Shown: positions 44,901 through 53,748, counted from the first letter of the stretch. The stretch: 64,000 bases of DNA from an uncultured Leptolyngbyaceae cyanobacterium (GCA_938023035.1 CALIDI010000021.1:91106-155105), one strand, 5' to 3'. The notes: generated from the letters alone by a model not told the origin. Program-made: numbers and translations.

Positions 44901-46062
44901 CTACCAGTTGAAATTCTCGCTGGAGCCATTGACCGCCTTGAGTTTGAAGCTCATCTGTCAGACGGTAATTCTCAAAAGCAACAATGCTTTCAAACAGGGG
45001 AGTTCCCGCAGGCACCCCACTCCAGCGTTGCACTGCAACGAGGGGCATATGCTCATAGGGACGAATGGCCAAGTGCTGTTGTCGCAGAGCTTGTAACCAG
45101 GGAATTAGCTTCTCCGATCCAGCCACGCGTAAACGCACTGGCAGGGTATTGATCAACAGCCCCACCATTGACTCAGCTCCGGCTATGGTGGAGTGCCGAC
45201 AGGCCCGGGTGGCACCAAAGACCACATCATCCTGGCCACTGTAGTAACTCAGTAAAAGCGCCCAGGCACCCTGCACAATTGTGTTTGGGGTAATCAGGTG
45301 GCGGGCCGCTAGCGATCGCAGCTCCATGGTTAACTCCATCGACAGGCACAGTACTTCCTCGGCTCGACGGTGGAGGCTTGACTGATTTCCCGGAATCGCT
45401 GGCAATGGTGTTGGGCGATCAAAGTCACCCAGCAGGGTTTGCCAGTAGCGCTCTGCCCCTGACCCATCCTGCTGCCGCTGCCAAGTAATATAGTCCTGAT
45501 AGAGACGAGCTGGCTCCAGTGCGATCGGTTGCCCCTGGCACAGCGCTTCGTAGACACTAAACACCTGGCTCAACACAATCTTTAACGATCGGCCATCAAG
45601 CAAGATATGGTGAAAGGTCCAAATCATCCGATAATCGGCTGACCCAAAGCACAGAATCGCCAAACGCATGAGTGGAGCCTGACTCAAGTCAAATCCCTGT
45701 TGGCGATCGGCCACCAAATAGGCCGCAAATTGACTTTCTTGGGCTTCTCTGGGTTGATGGCTCCAATCCAGATAGGCGATCGGCAGAGATACCTGAGCAT
45801 AGACGTGCTGCTGGGGTTCACTCAATCCAACCCAGGAAAACGCCGTTCTTAGAACCGGATGGTGGGCTATGACGCTTTGCCAGGCTTGCTCAAAAGCAGA
45901 GTGATTGATAGATTCTCGCAGAGTACCGCAAACCTGCTCAATATCAACCCCAGATGACGGGGACTGTAAGTGATGAAACAGCATCCCCTGTTGCAGGGGA
46001 GAAAGCAGATAACTTGCTTCGATAGAGCTTGGAGCATTCAGCAATTGAGAGGTGTGGGGCAT
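41908..46062 (-). CDS. Single-module non-ribosomal peptide synthetase (C-A-PCP-TE), predicted cysteine-activating
   Basis: This 1384-residue protein has a condensation domain (about 15-450, active site HHILLDG at 151-157). The adenylation domain (about 470-985) contains YTSGSTGKPKG near 620, and the PCP (DNFFELGGHSL) has its Ser near 1033. A thioesterase (about 1090-1345) has GASFGG near 1165. Residues read from the A-domain pocket (FDLSVY, WNTPP, VLLSGD, SLGGATEASIW) give DLYNLSLIW, the classical Cys code. The C domain is not of the heterocyclising DxxxxD type. A free-standing C-A-PCP-TE would condense an acyl or aminoacyl donor with Cys and release it. No PPTase or partner module is nearby. 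Confidence 0.9.
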   Translation of the reverse strand: MPHTSQLLNAPSSIEASYLLSPLQQGMLFHHLQSPSSGVDIEQVCGTLRESINHSAFEQAWQSVIAHHPVLRTAFSWVGLSEPQQHVYAQVSLPIAYLDWSHQPREAQESQFAAYLVADRQQGFDLSQAPLMRLAILCFGSADYRMIWTFHHILLDGRSLKIVLSQVFSVYEALCQGQPIALEPARLYQDYITWQRQQDGSGAERYWQTLLGDFDRPTPLPAIPGNQSSLHRRAEEVLCLSMELTMELRSLAARHLITPNTIVQGAWALLLSYYSGQDDVVFGATRACRHSTIAGAESMVGLLINTLPVRLRVAGSEKLIPWLQALRQQHLAIRPYEHMPLVAVQRWSGVPAGTPLFESIVAFENYRLTDELQTQGGQWLQREFQLVEQPSYPLVLLGHLAAELQLTLLYDPHRFDAALITRMMGHLHTLIEGMVTHPERRLVDLPILTAAERHQILVEWNRTDVDYPRHWRLHDLFETQVQHNPEAIAVRCAGQTLTYGELNRRANQLAHYLQEQGVAPEVIVGVCIERSLEMVIALLAILKAGGAYVPLDPTYPQERLSHILSDAQPLVVLTQTRFLNLLAVSATPVLCLDADGQPFANAPETNPICPATATNLAYIIYTSGSTGKPKGVLIEHRGAVNTILDINRRFQVGCQDRVLAICSLNFDLSVYDIFGLLAAGGTVVLPKPAIAPDLKDWLTLLEEEQITLWNTPPLVLQVLTTDLASRQTHLPTSLRLVLLSGDWIPVTLPEQIHRLTAGSTPIQVVSLGGATEASIWSILYPIAAIHPDWKSIPYGRPMANQQFYILDHHYRPVPVGQVGELYIGGEGVARGYHHRPELNQEKFLPDPFRPGAQARIYRTGDLGRFLDDGTIEFLGRVDHQVKVRGFRVELGEIEAVLSHHPAIQDVAVVAQPDSAGGQRLVAYFVPRPEIAQKEWGAELIQTIRTYLAEKLPDYMMPSGFVQLASLPLTANGKLDRKALPPIQLSSLRGTDAEPTSAMSLTPIQQQLIEIWQEVLGIKPIAITDNFFELGGHSLIAMRLWAKIGQVFADLPPLITLFQAPTVEQLAVRLQQPLSRDRLCPSLVMIQAGQPHLRPPLFYIHTLGRGLRFCRPFVQYMDARQPVYGLSTQIANEAFGSNRVEDLATHYLWQIQTIQPKGPYLLAGASFGGTVAFEMARQLVAQGQRVGLLALLDTRLPKAMQPRSVIAKLSAHKQKLSQQGTRYLGKKLHDAVQGYFQNLFHQGRQLCLGLATRLYQWLGYPLPNRLQDYLFELENYRAGECYRPSFYEGTVVLFRADDDPSSNQAATREDLGWQPLVGQLRIHSIPGNHLSMLKEPNVQILGRQLQHCIDWAIAGSMITPTGSELDPTVSHEQPSLTEPKSSKTS

Positions 46063-47016
46063 ACCCGCTTTTACTACACGCTAGAAAAAACATCACCAAC
46101 CCGATCAACAAAAATTCAGGTGACTGCCCAGGGCGCTTGGAATCAGGGCAGTTTTGAACGATAAAAAACAGTTCCTCTGGGTTCTCCAGCCGGTAAGACA
46201 CGAAAAGAAATCATTCTCGGTTTCTTTGCTGATGGCGAAGCAGGAGAGGAGAAAGATAGCTTTGATCCGCAAGCTGAGGACAAGGCCAACGGCTCAGCTA
46301 CCAATGCTGGGTAGATTTTCTGACGCGCTGCCACCTTTCTCATGGCAATCGCGACAGCGACCCTAACAGACGCACCTTTTTCACTAACACGCATTCTTCC
46401 CCAGAAATCCTCCTGACCATACAACCTAGGTCGTGAATAAATCAAATCTCATTGTTCACAGAAACGCCTCAAAAATCACAGCACCTAACAGCGAACGGAT
46501 CCTATTCAACCTGGCCCCTGCGATCGCCTAGATTAAGATTGGCTTGAGCGCAGTCGTTTGAGATTAAGGGGAACTTGACTAGCATGATCTCCGAGGCTTC
46601 CTAAAGGATCGATAAACCAGGTGCCAATACCTGGTAAAAAGATCGTGAAGTTTGGTAGTCTCTGTTTCAGCAAGTACTGACAAACTACGGAGATCTTAGC
46701 AATCCCTGGAGTCAGGCGATACCTAGCTTATTGAAACAACTAACCCGATCCAGTTTCGTTTACTGTGATAACAGTGAAGGATGATTCTTCGACTTTTTTG
46801 GCTCAACCCTTTTTAATAAAGGTAGCTCTGCCAACTCGTTCCTCAAAGCCACTTTCTGAAATGGCACGCTAGACTTCTACGCAAACGCTGATATGGAGAG
46901 ATAACTTTTAGCACATCTCCATCAGGCATCAACTAAGTAGAGGGCCAGGAATGGTGAGTCTCATTCAACTCTGGCCATACTAAAACCAGGTTACCCTTAC
47001 GTTAAGAATCTGAAGC
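46063..47016. other. 954-bp spacer upstream of the NRPS, nothing recognised
   Basis: The spacer separates the divergent NRPS and the gene at 47017. Short open frames exist on both strands but none has a ribosome site, family resemblance or coding-like composition. It presumably holds both promoters; I could not fix them. Confidence 0.4.
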
Positions 47017-47592
47017 ATGGCTAGTGACTTACCTACCGCCCGGTTTCGACCCGCTACTGATTTTCCTAAGACAATCCAATCCCTGGAGCGCGAGCAGGTT
47101 GAGCAGCTCTATAGTGAAATGCGGGATTGTTTGATTTTCACCAATCGCAGTCGCGCCCAACTTACCCGTCGCAATGAGGAATATAAGCAATCTTTAGCCG
47201 TTTTGCGCGATGATGCAGCCCGCATGCAAGGGTTGATTCAGCAGTTAAGCGCTGAGAAGAGTGAGATACTGCGCGATCGCCAGGCCGTCATCTTCGAGTT
47301 ACAACGTGAACTACGCGCCATGACGACTCACCTGGAGGGCATTTCCTCTGCCTTTGATGAGGTCAAGGATATCAACGACCCCATGGAAGTAATGTCCATT
47401 CCCGGTAAATTTCGTAAGTTCTGGAAGGCCTTAAAAGCCCTAATTCTCTGGTGGCGTGATAACTACGGAGGAGAGCCTGCCCTGCCACCGACACCCCCGC
47501 GACCTTTACCCCCCTCACTCGAAGACGATCATCGGGAAAATCCCCAAATGTATACGGATCCAGCATCAATTCAGCGATCAGAACGCGATTGA
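47017..47592 (+). CDS. Hypothetical coiled-coil protein
   Basis: This 191-residue protein has a long coiled coil (about residues 22-115: LEREQVEQLYSEMRDCLIFTNRSRAQLTRRNEEYKQSLAVLRDDAARMQGLIQQLSAEKSEILRDRQAVIFELQRELRAM). A short segment around KFWKALKALILWWRDNY may touch the membrane. The tail is proline-rich (PALPPTPPRPLPPSLED). It resembles cyanobacterial conserved hypotheticals; no function known. It is followed 7 bp later by the next gene. Confidence 0.65.
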   Translation: MASDLPTARFRPATDFPKTIQSLEREQVEQLYSEMRDCLIFTNRSRAQLTRRNEEYKQSLAVLRDDAARMQGLIQQLSAEKSEILRDRQAVIFELQRELRAMTTHLEGISSAFDEVKDINDPMEVMSIPGKFRKFWKALKALILWWRDNYGGEPALPPTPPRPLPPSLEDDHRENPQMYTDPASIQRSERD

Positions 47593-47599
47593 CATAACA

Positions 47600-47998
47600 A
47601 TGGGCAAAAAACGTATTCAGCAACTGTTAGAAAATCTCGACACCCTGCACCAAGCGGATATACACAATGCGGCGGCAATTTATTCAGTTGCCCAGGTAGC
47701 GGTGAATCAACTAGAAGCCCAAGCCGCAGCAACAACCCCTAACTTAGCAGGGGTACTGCCGGCCAGTGCTGCCGTTCAATGGACACGAGCAAGCCTAGAG
47801 CACCACTACGGCCCCTTTAATCAGTGCCGCAAGGCGGCAAAGGCTAGGGGCATTCGCTTTAGAAAAACACCGAGTTGGGTGCAATTGGTAGCCGCCTTCA
47901 ACTGCTTTGAAACCCTCCAGGCGTTAATCCAGCAGTACCTGGCTAATCAGCCTCAGCCCGATCTGAAGGGGGTAAAAATGGAGTTTCCCCTCAGCTAA
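47600..47998 (+). CDS. Conserved hypothetical protein
   Basis: The ATG at 47600 gives 132 residues; an upstream frame overlaps the preceding gene. The protein is soluble and helical: GKKRIQQLLENLDTLHQADIHNAAAIYSVAQVAVNQLEA, then WTRASLEHHYGPFNQCRKAAKARGIRFRKTPSWVQLVAAFNCFETLQALI. I recognise no characterised domain. It probably shares an operon with the coiled-coil gene. Confidence 0.65.
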   Translation: MGKKRIQQLLENLDTLHQADIHNAAAIYSVAQVAVNQLEAQAAATTPNLAGVLPASAAVQWTRASLEHHYGPFNQCRKAAKARGIRFRKTPSWVQLVAAFNCFETLQALIQQYLANQPQPDLKGVKMEFPLS

Positions 47999-48025
47999 AG
48001 TGCACTGAACGGATACCGTTTTTTT

Positions 48026-48204
48026 GGCGTTGCTTGACCGAGGGATGAATTGTCCTCATCCCCCTTTCTTAAGGGCTCGTCAGGGTTATACCCTTTTTCC
48101 AACAAGAGCAGGCAGTGAGAGCGAGCAAGTCTGCTTGCTCTTCCTTTGCGAGCAGGCTAGGGTGGGGACAAATTGGGTGATTCCTATCCAGATCCAGCAA
48201 CATC
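48026..48204. mobile_element. MITE-like element, third copy
   Basis: The 179-bp element starts GGCGTTGCTTGACCGAGGGA and ends GATCCAGCAACATC, matching the 39001-39158 element in both ends and interior (CCTCATCCCC, CTCGTCAGGG, AATTGGGTGATTCCTATC). No clear target duplication remains; the left side is a T-run. It lies 27 bp after the stop of the gene at 47600. Confidence 0.65.
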
Positions 48205-48361
48205 ACCGGTTCAACAAATTAATGGAGTCGATGACTGCAAGGGGATAACAAGGCTAGAGAAAACTATTTCAGAGTTTTAGAAAGCGGGTGTTGTTCTTAT
48301 CGTGATTTGCCCGGTAGGTGAGCCGCCCGCAATGCTTTGTGCACCGATCGCGCATGGCCCA

Positions 48362-48658
48362 TCAGCTCCAATCTTCTTTTTCTGGTTTACGGTTTTTGTA
48401 AACCTGTCCCGTGGCATGGAGTTGACAAGTTTTTTCATAGAGTGCGGTTTCTGTTAATTGCCAGCGCTGCATTAATGTCTCCAGGTCTGACTGAATATCG
48501 CGCGCCCCCGGAAAGCCCATATAGCGCATCCGCAAACGGGCTAACTCGGCCAAATTGTAGTCCGTCGGTTCCCCAGCTAAAAGGGCATCCACAATGGGGC
48601 GGTCATTACTCCATTGGGGATGCTGCTGGTCTTTTTTGGCCTGACTCGAGTCTGACAT
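48362..48658 (-). CDS. DUF3288 family protein
   Basis: The ATG at 48658 (MSDSSQAKKDQQHPQWSNDRPIVDALLAGEPTDYNLAELARLRMRYMGFPGARDIQSDLETLMQRWQLTE) gives 98 residues matching the cyanobacterial DUF3288 family. Function is unknown. Confidence 0.85.
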   Translation of the reverse strand: MSDSSQAKKDQQHPQWSNDRPIVDALLAGEPTDYNLAELARLRMRYMGFPGARDIQSDLETLMQRWQLTETALYEKTCQLHATGQVYKNRKPEKEDWS

Positions 48659-49028
48659 AGGGGCAAGCACTACTAAACGCGCTACTAAACAATGATGATG
48701 TTATCACCTGAAATGCTACCCCAAAGCCCCGTTGGCGAAGTCTGCCAGAGCGCCTAGGGTACAAAGAAATCACTCTACGTTTTCTGTACCTCTGGGGTAA
48801 ACCATTCAGCCTTTTGGTGGATTCAACCAGATGTTTGAGGAATGTGAATGAACCCAACGGACGGGAATGTGTCTGGCGTGGTTAGACTACGATAGTAGCT
48901 GAAGGCTCTGGGTGCTGATGGGAACGTTGCTCAGCGGTTCTTGTTGGGCTTGGCTCGATGAAGGGGCTTAATAGCTTGAGAGTAACCCAAATTTTTGGCT
49001 ATACCCCTGACTCTTGGGAGGAACAAAT

Positions 49029-50114
49029 ATGGATGCTATGGAGCTAGAGCAACGTGCCCGCGAGGGAGACCCAAGAGCGATCGCCACACACTTGAGCCAA
49101 AACGTATTGCTCTCTGACTTAGCTCTCAAGGCAGGGGTTAAAGGGAAATCCCTTCATCTCCTTGTAGAGGCTGCCTATTTGCCGCAACAAGAAACCATCA
49201 TTCCCGTAATCAAGGAGGCTATTCAGCAGTTAGACCTGGCAAGGTCAATTCATACCCTGGTGATCTATGGCCGTGGGGCCTCAACCACTGGCTGGAAGGT
49301 AACGGTCTCCCTTACAGACGATCTGGCAAATGTCACCTTTGAGGATCCCTTTGCGGCCATGGCGACTCCTCAGCTAGTGCAAGACCCTGCTGAGGCAGCA
49401 CCCGCTCTTCTAAGAAAGGGGGGGACCCTCCCTCGGACTGAGCAACGTTCTGCGTCAACCGCGATCGCCGGAGCAGGCCGTTTGCAGAACGGGCCAAAGT
49501 CGAGAAAAGCATTACGCTCACGCCGGAGCAACGCAGCGTTTGAACTCAGTTGGCAGGATGTCTGTCGCTGGTTGCAACCGTTTGACCCCTTAAAAGCTGG
49601 GTTTATCGCCTGTCTGGCGGTGTATGGGTTATTTGGCGCAAAGAACTATACAGTAAAGGGCTATCTGGAGGGCAGCGATCGCGTCATGCACTTTATCCAT
49701 GGAGCAAACCTGATCTTCCATGAAGCGGGGCATATCTTTTTCGCCATTCTGGGGCAATTTATGGGGGTACTCGGCGGTTCCCTCTTTCAAATTCTGCTGC
49801 CTGCTTGTCTTGTGGTTTATTTCTGGAGAACGCGCCAACGGTTTGCAGCAGCGGTCACTGCTTGCTGGACGGGCCAGAATTTTTGGGATGTTTCTATCTA
49901 TGTGAAAGATGCGCAGTCTCTGGTATTGCCTTTGCTAGGAGGAGATAACGGCTTCCACGATTGGAACTTTTTGCTGGATGAGCTGGGCTGGCTAGCCCAG
50001 GATCAACAGGTAGGAAGTTTCATTTTCTGGGTAGGCTGGTTCATTTATGCTGGAGCGATCGCCGTAGGGGTTTACGATGCCCGTTTCCCCCAATCCAAAT
50101 CAGCTCAAGATTGA
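49029..50114 (+). CDS. Membrane protein with HEAGH zinc-type motif and cytosolic N-domain
   Basis: The ATG at 49029, after TTGGGAGGAACAAAT, gives 361 residues. The N-terminal part (ELEQRAREGDPRAIATHLSQNVLLSDLALKAGVKGKSLHLLVEAAYLPQQETIIPVIKEAIQQLDLARSIHTLVIYGR) resembles a small domain found in several cyanobacterial proteins. A charged linker follows (about 125-175), then a membrane region of about 4-5 helices. That region holds FHEAGHIFFAILG (HExxH-like H231-E232-x-x-H235) and LPACLVVYFWRTRQRFAAAVTACWTGQNFWD. It could be a membrane metalloenzyme; the third metal ligand is not obvious. Confidence 0.65.
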   Translation: MDAMELEQRAREGDPRAIATHLSQNVLLSDLALKAGVKGKSLHLLVEAAYLPQQETIIPVIKEAIQQLDLARSIHTLVIYGRGASTTGWKVTVSLTDDLANVTFEDPFAAMATPQLVQDPAEAAPALLRKGGTLPRTEQRSASTAIAGAGRLQNGPKSRKALRSRRSNAAFELSWQDVCRWLQPFDPLKAGFIACLAVYGLFGAKNYTVKGYLEGSDRVMHFIHGANLIFHEAGHIFFAILGQFMGVLGGSLFQILLPACLVVYFWRTRQRFAAAVTACWTGQNFWDVSIYVKDAQSLVLPLLGGDNGFHDWNFLLDELGWLAQDQQVGSFIFWVGWFIYAGAIAVGVYDARFPQSKSAQD

Positions 50115-50162
50115 GGTAATCTGCTACCAGACGCTGTGTCATTGCGAAGGTCGGTTGTAGGT

Positions 50163-50618
50163 ATGAGTCATTTTTTGGATGTGGATCAGTCAGCTAATCT
50201 GGCCGCAAAAGTCAAAAGCAAAGCAAAAACCCCGTTTGAAAATGCCTATCGAGCCGCCCTTGCAACGCCAGAGGCAACCTATGTCCAGGGATTTTTGACG
50301 ATCGCGGCACAGCCGCCGCAACTGTTAGAACATAGCTGGCTGGAATTGGGCGATCGCATCCTTGATCCCACCTTTCTCTATTTCCAGAAATCAGTTGAAC
50401 AGGTGCATTATTTCCCGGCTCAACGTCTTAGTGTGAGCGAACTGACGGCAGCGGTTGAAGAAGCCCAGGAAGACTACCCCGATGACCCACCTTTGCCAAT
50501 CTACGGGAAACAGCCCTATGAATACTATGGGGATGAAATGTTAGGGGGAAAGGCTTATCTTGAAGCCTATGAAGCGGCGGTTGCTAAAAGCCACGAACTG
50601 CTTGGTGATGCCAATTAA
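50163..50618 (+). CDS. Hypothetical protein
   Basis: The ATG at 50163 (MSHFLDVDQSANLAAKVKSKAKTPFENAYRAALATPEATYVQGFLTIAAQ) gives 151 residues. It is soluble, acidic towards the C-terminus (EDYPDDPPLPIYGKQPYEYYGDEM). No known domain is recognised. It follows the HEAGH protein by 48 bp and may share its transcript. Confidence 0.6.
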   Translation: MSHFLDVDQSANLAAKVKSKAKTPFENAYRAALATPEATYVQGFLTIAAQPPQLLEHSWLELGDRILDPTFLYFQKSVEQVHYFPAQRLSVSELTAAVEEAQEDYPDDPPLPIYGKQPYEYYGDEMLGGKAYLEAYEAAVAKSHELLGDAN

Positions 50619-50694
50619 TTCTTACGGGAATTCCAACTGTAGCGGTAGGTTTCTTTTTGGAATGGGGTTGCCGTCGAAACTCAAGTTAGGACAA

Positions 50695-50741
50695 GGTGCA
50701 AGGGGGGCAAGCCCGGCTAAGGTCAGCGACCCCCTCACCCC
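50695..50741. repeat. Dispersed repeat family C, copy 2
   Basis: GGTGCAAGGGGGG, a GCTAAGG core and ACCCCCTCACCCC match the copy at 16461-16508. It lies in the spacer between two convergent genes. Confidence 0.5.
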
Positions 50742-50858
50742 AAATGGAGTTAGAACGCTTGAACAAACCCAAGGGATTAGCCGCTCATACCCGCTCGTAC
50801 TGAGGGACTTTGTTTGACTCGCTGCTGTCATCAGGAAACACGGTAACAGCGAGAGGTA

Positions 50859-51296
50859 CTATTTCGCCTGAGAATGAGTAGGCTGACAGCGATCGCACCA
50901 ACCACGCACCGTCACCTCGTAGGCTTCGCCCCGCAACCCTGGCGGCAACTGACTCAAATCAACCTGCTGAAAAAACTGCCAGGGCAAATCGGTAATCGCC
51001 CCACAGGACTGGCAACGAAAGTGGTGGTGAGGTTCAACATTGGCATCGTAGCGACAAACCCCTTCTTCTAACAACACCTCCCGAACCAGCCCAACTTTGC
51101 GCAATGCTTGCAGGGCGCTGTAAATCGTCGCCTGGGAAGAAGTTGGCGCATTTTGATTGAGGGCGCTTTGGATTTGCTCGGCGGTGGGGTGATCGGAGCG
51201 CGATCGCAAATAGGCGTAAACGGCAAACCGCTGGGGAGTGACCCGCAACCCCTTTTCCTTGAGGATGTGAATAACCCCATCTGCCTGCTCATTCAT
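50859..51296 (-). CDS. Fur/PerR-family regulator
   Basis: The ATG at 51296 (MNEQADGVIHILKEKGLRVTPQRFAVYAYL) gives 145 residues. It has the Fur winged helix (HPTAEQIQSALNQNAPTSSQATIYSALQALRKVGLVRE), the His-rich EPHHHFRCQSCG and a second CxxC (WCDRCQ), the structural zinc site. Divergent position against a peroxiredoxin, with a palindrome between, favours a PerR-like peroxide sensor over a classical iron Fur. Confidence 0.88.
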   Translation of the reverse strand: MNEQADGVIHILKEKGLRVTPQRFAVYAYLRSRSDHPTAEQIQSALNQNAPTSSQATIYSALQALRKVGLVREVLLEEGVCRYDANVEPHHHFRCQSCGAITDLPWQFFQQVDLSQLPPGLRGEAYEVTVRGWCDRCQPTHSQAK

Positions 51297-51413
51297 TGCT
51301 GCGATCGCTCTACTCAAACATTTCTTAAATTATAGGCAATAAAATTCTAGAGTGTGTAGCTAAGCAGATTATTTAACAAGTTTAAGTAATTCTAACTATA
51401 GACTTATTCTTAA

Positions 51414-51430
51414 ATCAGAATTATTCTGAT
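51414..51430. promoter_or_regulatory. Perfect 8-1-8 palindrome, candidate Fur/PerR operator
   Basis: ATCAGAAT-T-ATTCTGAT is a perfect inverted repeat with one central base, the geometry of Fur-family boxes. It lies 118 bp upstream of the regulator start and 217 bp upstream of the peroxiredoxin start, in an AT-rich patch. Confidence 0.6.
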
Positions 51431-51647
51431 CTATAGCAAAGGAAATTTCTAGAGAAAAAATACTTAGGTGTTGGGGTTGATTCAGCCAGAGTTCAGGAGG
51501 TTCGCCCATTTGTGCCCAACCCTGCCCGACCAGTATTCTCTTGGCTGGAAATTGCCTGGAGCGATTGATTGCTTTCAGTGATAGCCTGCCTGAGGCAGCC
51601 TTGAGACAGCATCCATTATCCAATTAACATTACTCTGCGAGGTTAGC

Positions 51648-52181
51648 ATGGCTGTTATTGAGCGTGTCCCCGATGTTGTTTTCAAAACCCGCGTTCGCGA
51701 TGAGTCGGTGGGCGGGCCAAACCCCTTCCGTTGGCAAGATCGCACCACCCAGGAGCTATTTGGCGGTAAACGCGTCGTGGTCTTTTCTTTGCCTGGCGCT
51801 TTCACCCCGACCTGCTCAACCAGTCACTTGCCTCGTTACGAAGAACTCTATGATGAGATGAAGGCCTTAGGCACTGACGAGATTATCTGCATTTCAGTCA
51901 ACGATGCCTTTGTGATGTATCAATGGGGTAAACAACAGGGCGCTGAGAAAGTGTTTTTGCTACCCGACGGCAATGGCGAATTTACCCGCAAAATGGGGAT
52001 GCTGGTGGATAAATCTAACTTGGGCTTTGGCATGCGCTCTTGGCGTTATTCCATGGTGGTTGACGACGGCAAGATTGAAAAGATCTTTGTCGAGCCTGAT
52101 TTTGGTGATAATTGCCCGACCGACCCCTTTGAGGTGTCGGATGCTGACACGATGCTGGCCTACCTAAAGAGCGTGGCTTAA
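51648..52181 (+). CDS. Type II (Prx5-like) peroxiredoxin
   Basis: This 177-residue protein has the peroxidatic Cys56 in [13 protein letters not shown], the Arg in [12 protein letters not shown] and the Prx5-type fold. It reduces H2O2 and alkyl hydroperoxides using glutathione or thioredoxin. The glutathione reductase gene follows 214 bp downstream, a logical partner. It is divergent from the Fur/PerR gene. Confidence 0.92.
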   Translation: MAVIERVPDVVFKTRVRDESVGGPNPFRWQDRTTQELFGGKRVVVFSLPGAFTPTCSTSHLPRYEELYDEMKALGTDEIICISVNDAFVMYQWGKQQGAEKVFLLPDGNGEFTRKMGMLVDKSNLGFGMRSWRYSMVVDDGKIEKIFVEPDFGDNCPTDPFEVSDADTMLAYLKSVA

Positions 52182-52395
52182 CAGTAGCATTGCTAGCAAT
52201 CAGAGGGCGGTGATTAGTTGCTGCCCTCTACCATGCTTGTGGGCGGCACCTAGATGGTTCGGAGGCGTTTGCACTCAGGTCGTCTCAATGGAGTGAGCAA
52301 GCAGGAAATTCTGTAGAAATTTGAAAGTTTGCCCGCCTTAATTTGGGCCACCCTGACAAGATAAGAGTAGTCAAGCAGTGAATCCGGAGAAGCCA

Positions 52396-53748
52396 ATGAG
52401 TTACGACTTTGACCTTTTAGTGATTGGGGCTGGTTCGGGTGGCATTGCGACAGCCAGGCGTGCCGCAGAGTATGGTGCCAGGGTAGGGGTGGTAGAATTT
52501 GACCGCTTAGGGGGCACCTGTGTCAATCGCGGGTGTGTCCCAAAGAAGTTGATGGTCTACGCTTCCCATTTTCCTGCTGTGTTTGAGGAAGCTCAGGGCT
52601 ATGGCTGGAGTGAGGTTCATAGCCACCTAAACTGGGAAAAAATGATCACAGTGGTCAATGCGGAGGTGACCCGGCTCAATGGTATCTATCAGCGCATGCT
52701 GGATAACTCCAAGGTTGAGTTAATCAGAGGGCGAGGTGTTTTTGTAGATGCCCATACGGTGGCAGTAGGCGATCGCACCGTCACCGGCGACAAAATCCTC
52801 ATTGCAGTAGGCGGGCATCCGTTTAAGCCCAACGTGTTAGGAATTGAGCATGCGATTACGTCTGACGATATTTTCACCCTGAAACAGCAGCCTAAACGCC
52901 TGGTGATTTTGGGTGGAGGCTACATTGGCTGCGAGTTTGCCTGTATCTTACAGGGGCTGGGTACGGAGGTTACCCAAATCATTCGGGGCGAGAAAATTCT
53001 CCGTGGGTTTGATGAGGATCTGCGTACCGAGATCCAGCAGGCTATGGTCAATCATGGGGTTCAATTGCTGAATCATATCGACATGATTGCGATCGAGAAG
53101 CATGATACAGGTGTAACAGTCACAGTGCGCGATCGCGTAGGGCAGACTGAAACGGTCATCGCTGATGCCGTCAGCCTCGCTGCCACTGGGCGCAAACCCA
53201 ATACCCAAAATCTGGGGTTAGATAAGGCTGGAGTCAAATTACAGGATGGCGCGGTCGTAGTAGATGCCTATAGCTGCACCAATGTCGAACACATCTACGC
53301 AGTTGGCGACTGCACCAATCATATTAATCTCACGCCTGTTGCCATCAATGAAGGGCGTGCCTTTGCCGATACAGTGTTTGGCGGCAAGCCACGGGTGATG
53401 AGCTATGAAAATGTGCCAACAGCGATTTTCACGACCCCGGAGGCTGCAACTGTTGGTATGACCGAAGCCGAAGCGCGGGAACAATATGGCGACGCGGTTA
53501 AGGTTTATCGGAGTCGCTTTCGTCCGATGTATTACACCCTGGCAGGCAAGGAAGAAAAAACGCTGATGAAGCTTGTTGTTGATCAGACCAGCGATCGCGT
53601 TTTAGGGGCACATATGGTCGGTGATCATGCCGCTGAGATTATTCAAGGAATAGCGATCGCCGTCAAGATGGGTGCTAAAAAATCAGACCTTGATGCAACC
53701 GTAGGGATTCATCCAAGTTCTGCCGAAGAGTTTGTTACCATGCGCTAA
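52396..53748 (+). CDS. gor: Glutathione-disulfide reductase
   Basis: The ATG at 52396, after CGGAGAAGCCA, gives 450 residues; a GTG at 52378 is less likely. FAD motif DLLVIGAGSGGIATARRAAEYG, redox-active CVNRGC in GGTCVNRGCVPKKLM, NAD(P) motif LVILGGGYIGCEFACI, and C-terminal GIHPSSAEEFVTMR. It regenerates reduced glutathione with NADPH. Confidence 0.93.
   Translation: MSYDFDLLVIGAGSGGIATARRAAEYGARVGVVEFDRLGGTCVNRGCVPKKLMVYASHFPAVFEEAQGYGWSEVHSHLNWEKMITVVNAEVTRLNGIYQRMLDNSKVELIRGRGVFVDAHTVAVGDRTVTGDKILIAVGGHPFKPNVLGIEHAITSDDIFTLKQQPKRLVILGGGYIGCEFACILQGLGTEVTQIIRGEKILRGFDEDLRTEIQQAMVNHGVQLLNHIDMIAIEKHDTGVTVTVRDRVGQTETVIADAVSLAATGRKPNTQNLGLDKAGVKLQDGAVVVDAYSCTNVEHIYAVGDCTNHINLTPVAINEGRAFADTVFGGKPRVMSYENVPTAIFTTPEAATVGMTEAEAREQYGDAVKVYRSRFRPMYYTLAGKEEKTLMKLVVDQTSDRVLGAHMVGDHAAEIIQGIAIAVKMGAKKSDLDATVGIHPSSAEEFVTMR

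Noticed and set aside
46143..46445. A 100-codon minus-strand frame upstream of the NRPS
   Set aside because: It has no Shine-Dalgarno and no recognisable protein character, and an overlapping opposite-strand frame is equally long.
48005..48213. Target duplication ACCG(G)TT around the third MITE copy
   Set aside because: The left copy is not adjacent to the element end and matches only partly; a T-run makes the similarity unreliable.
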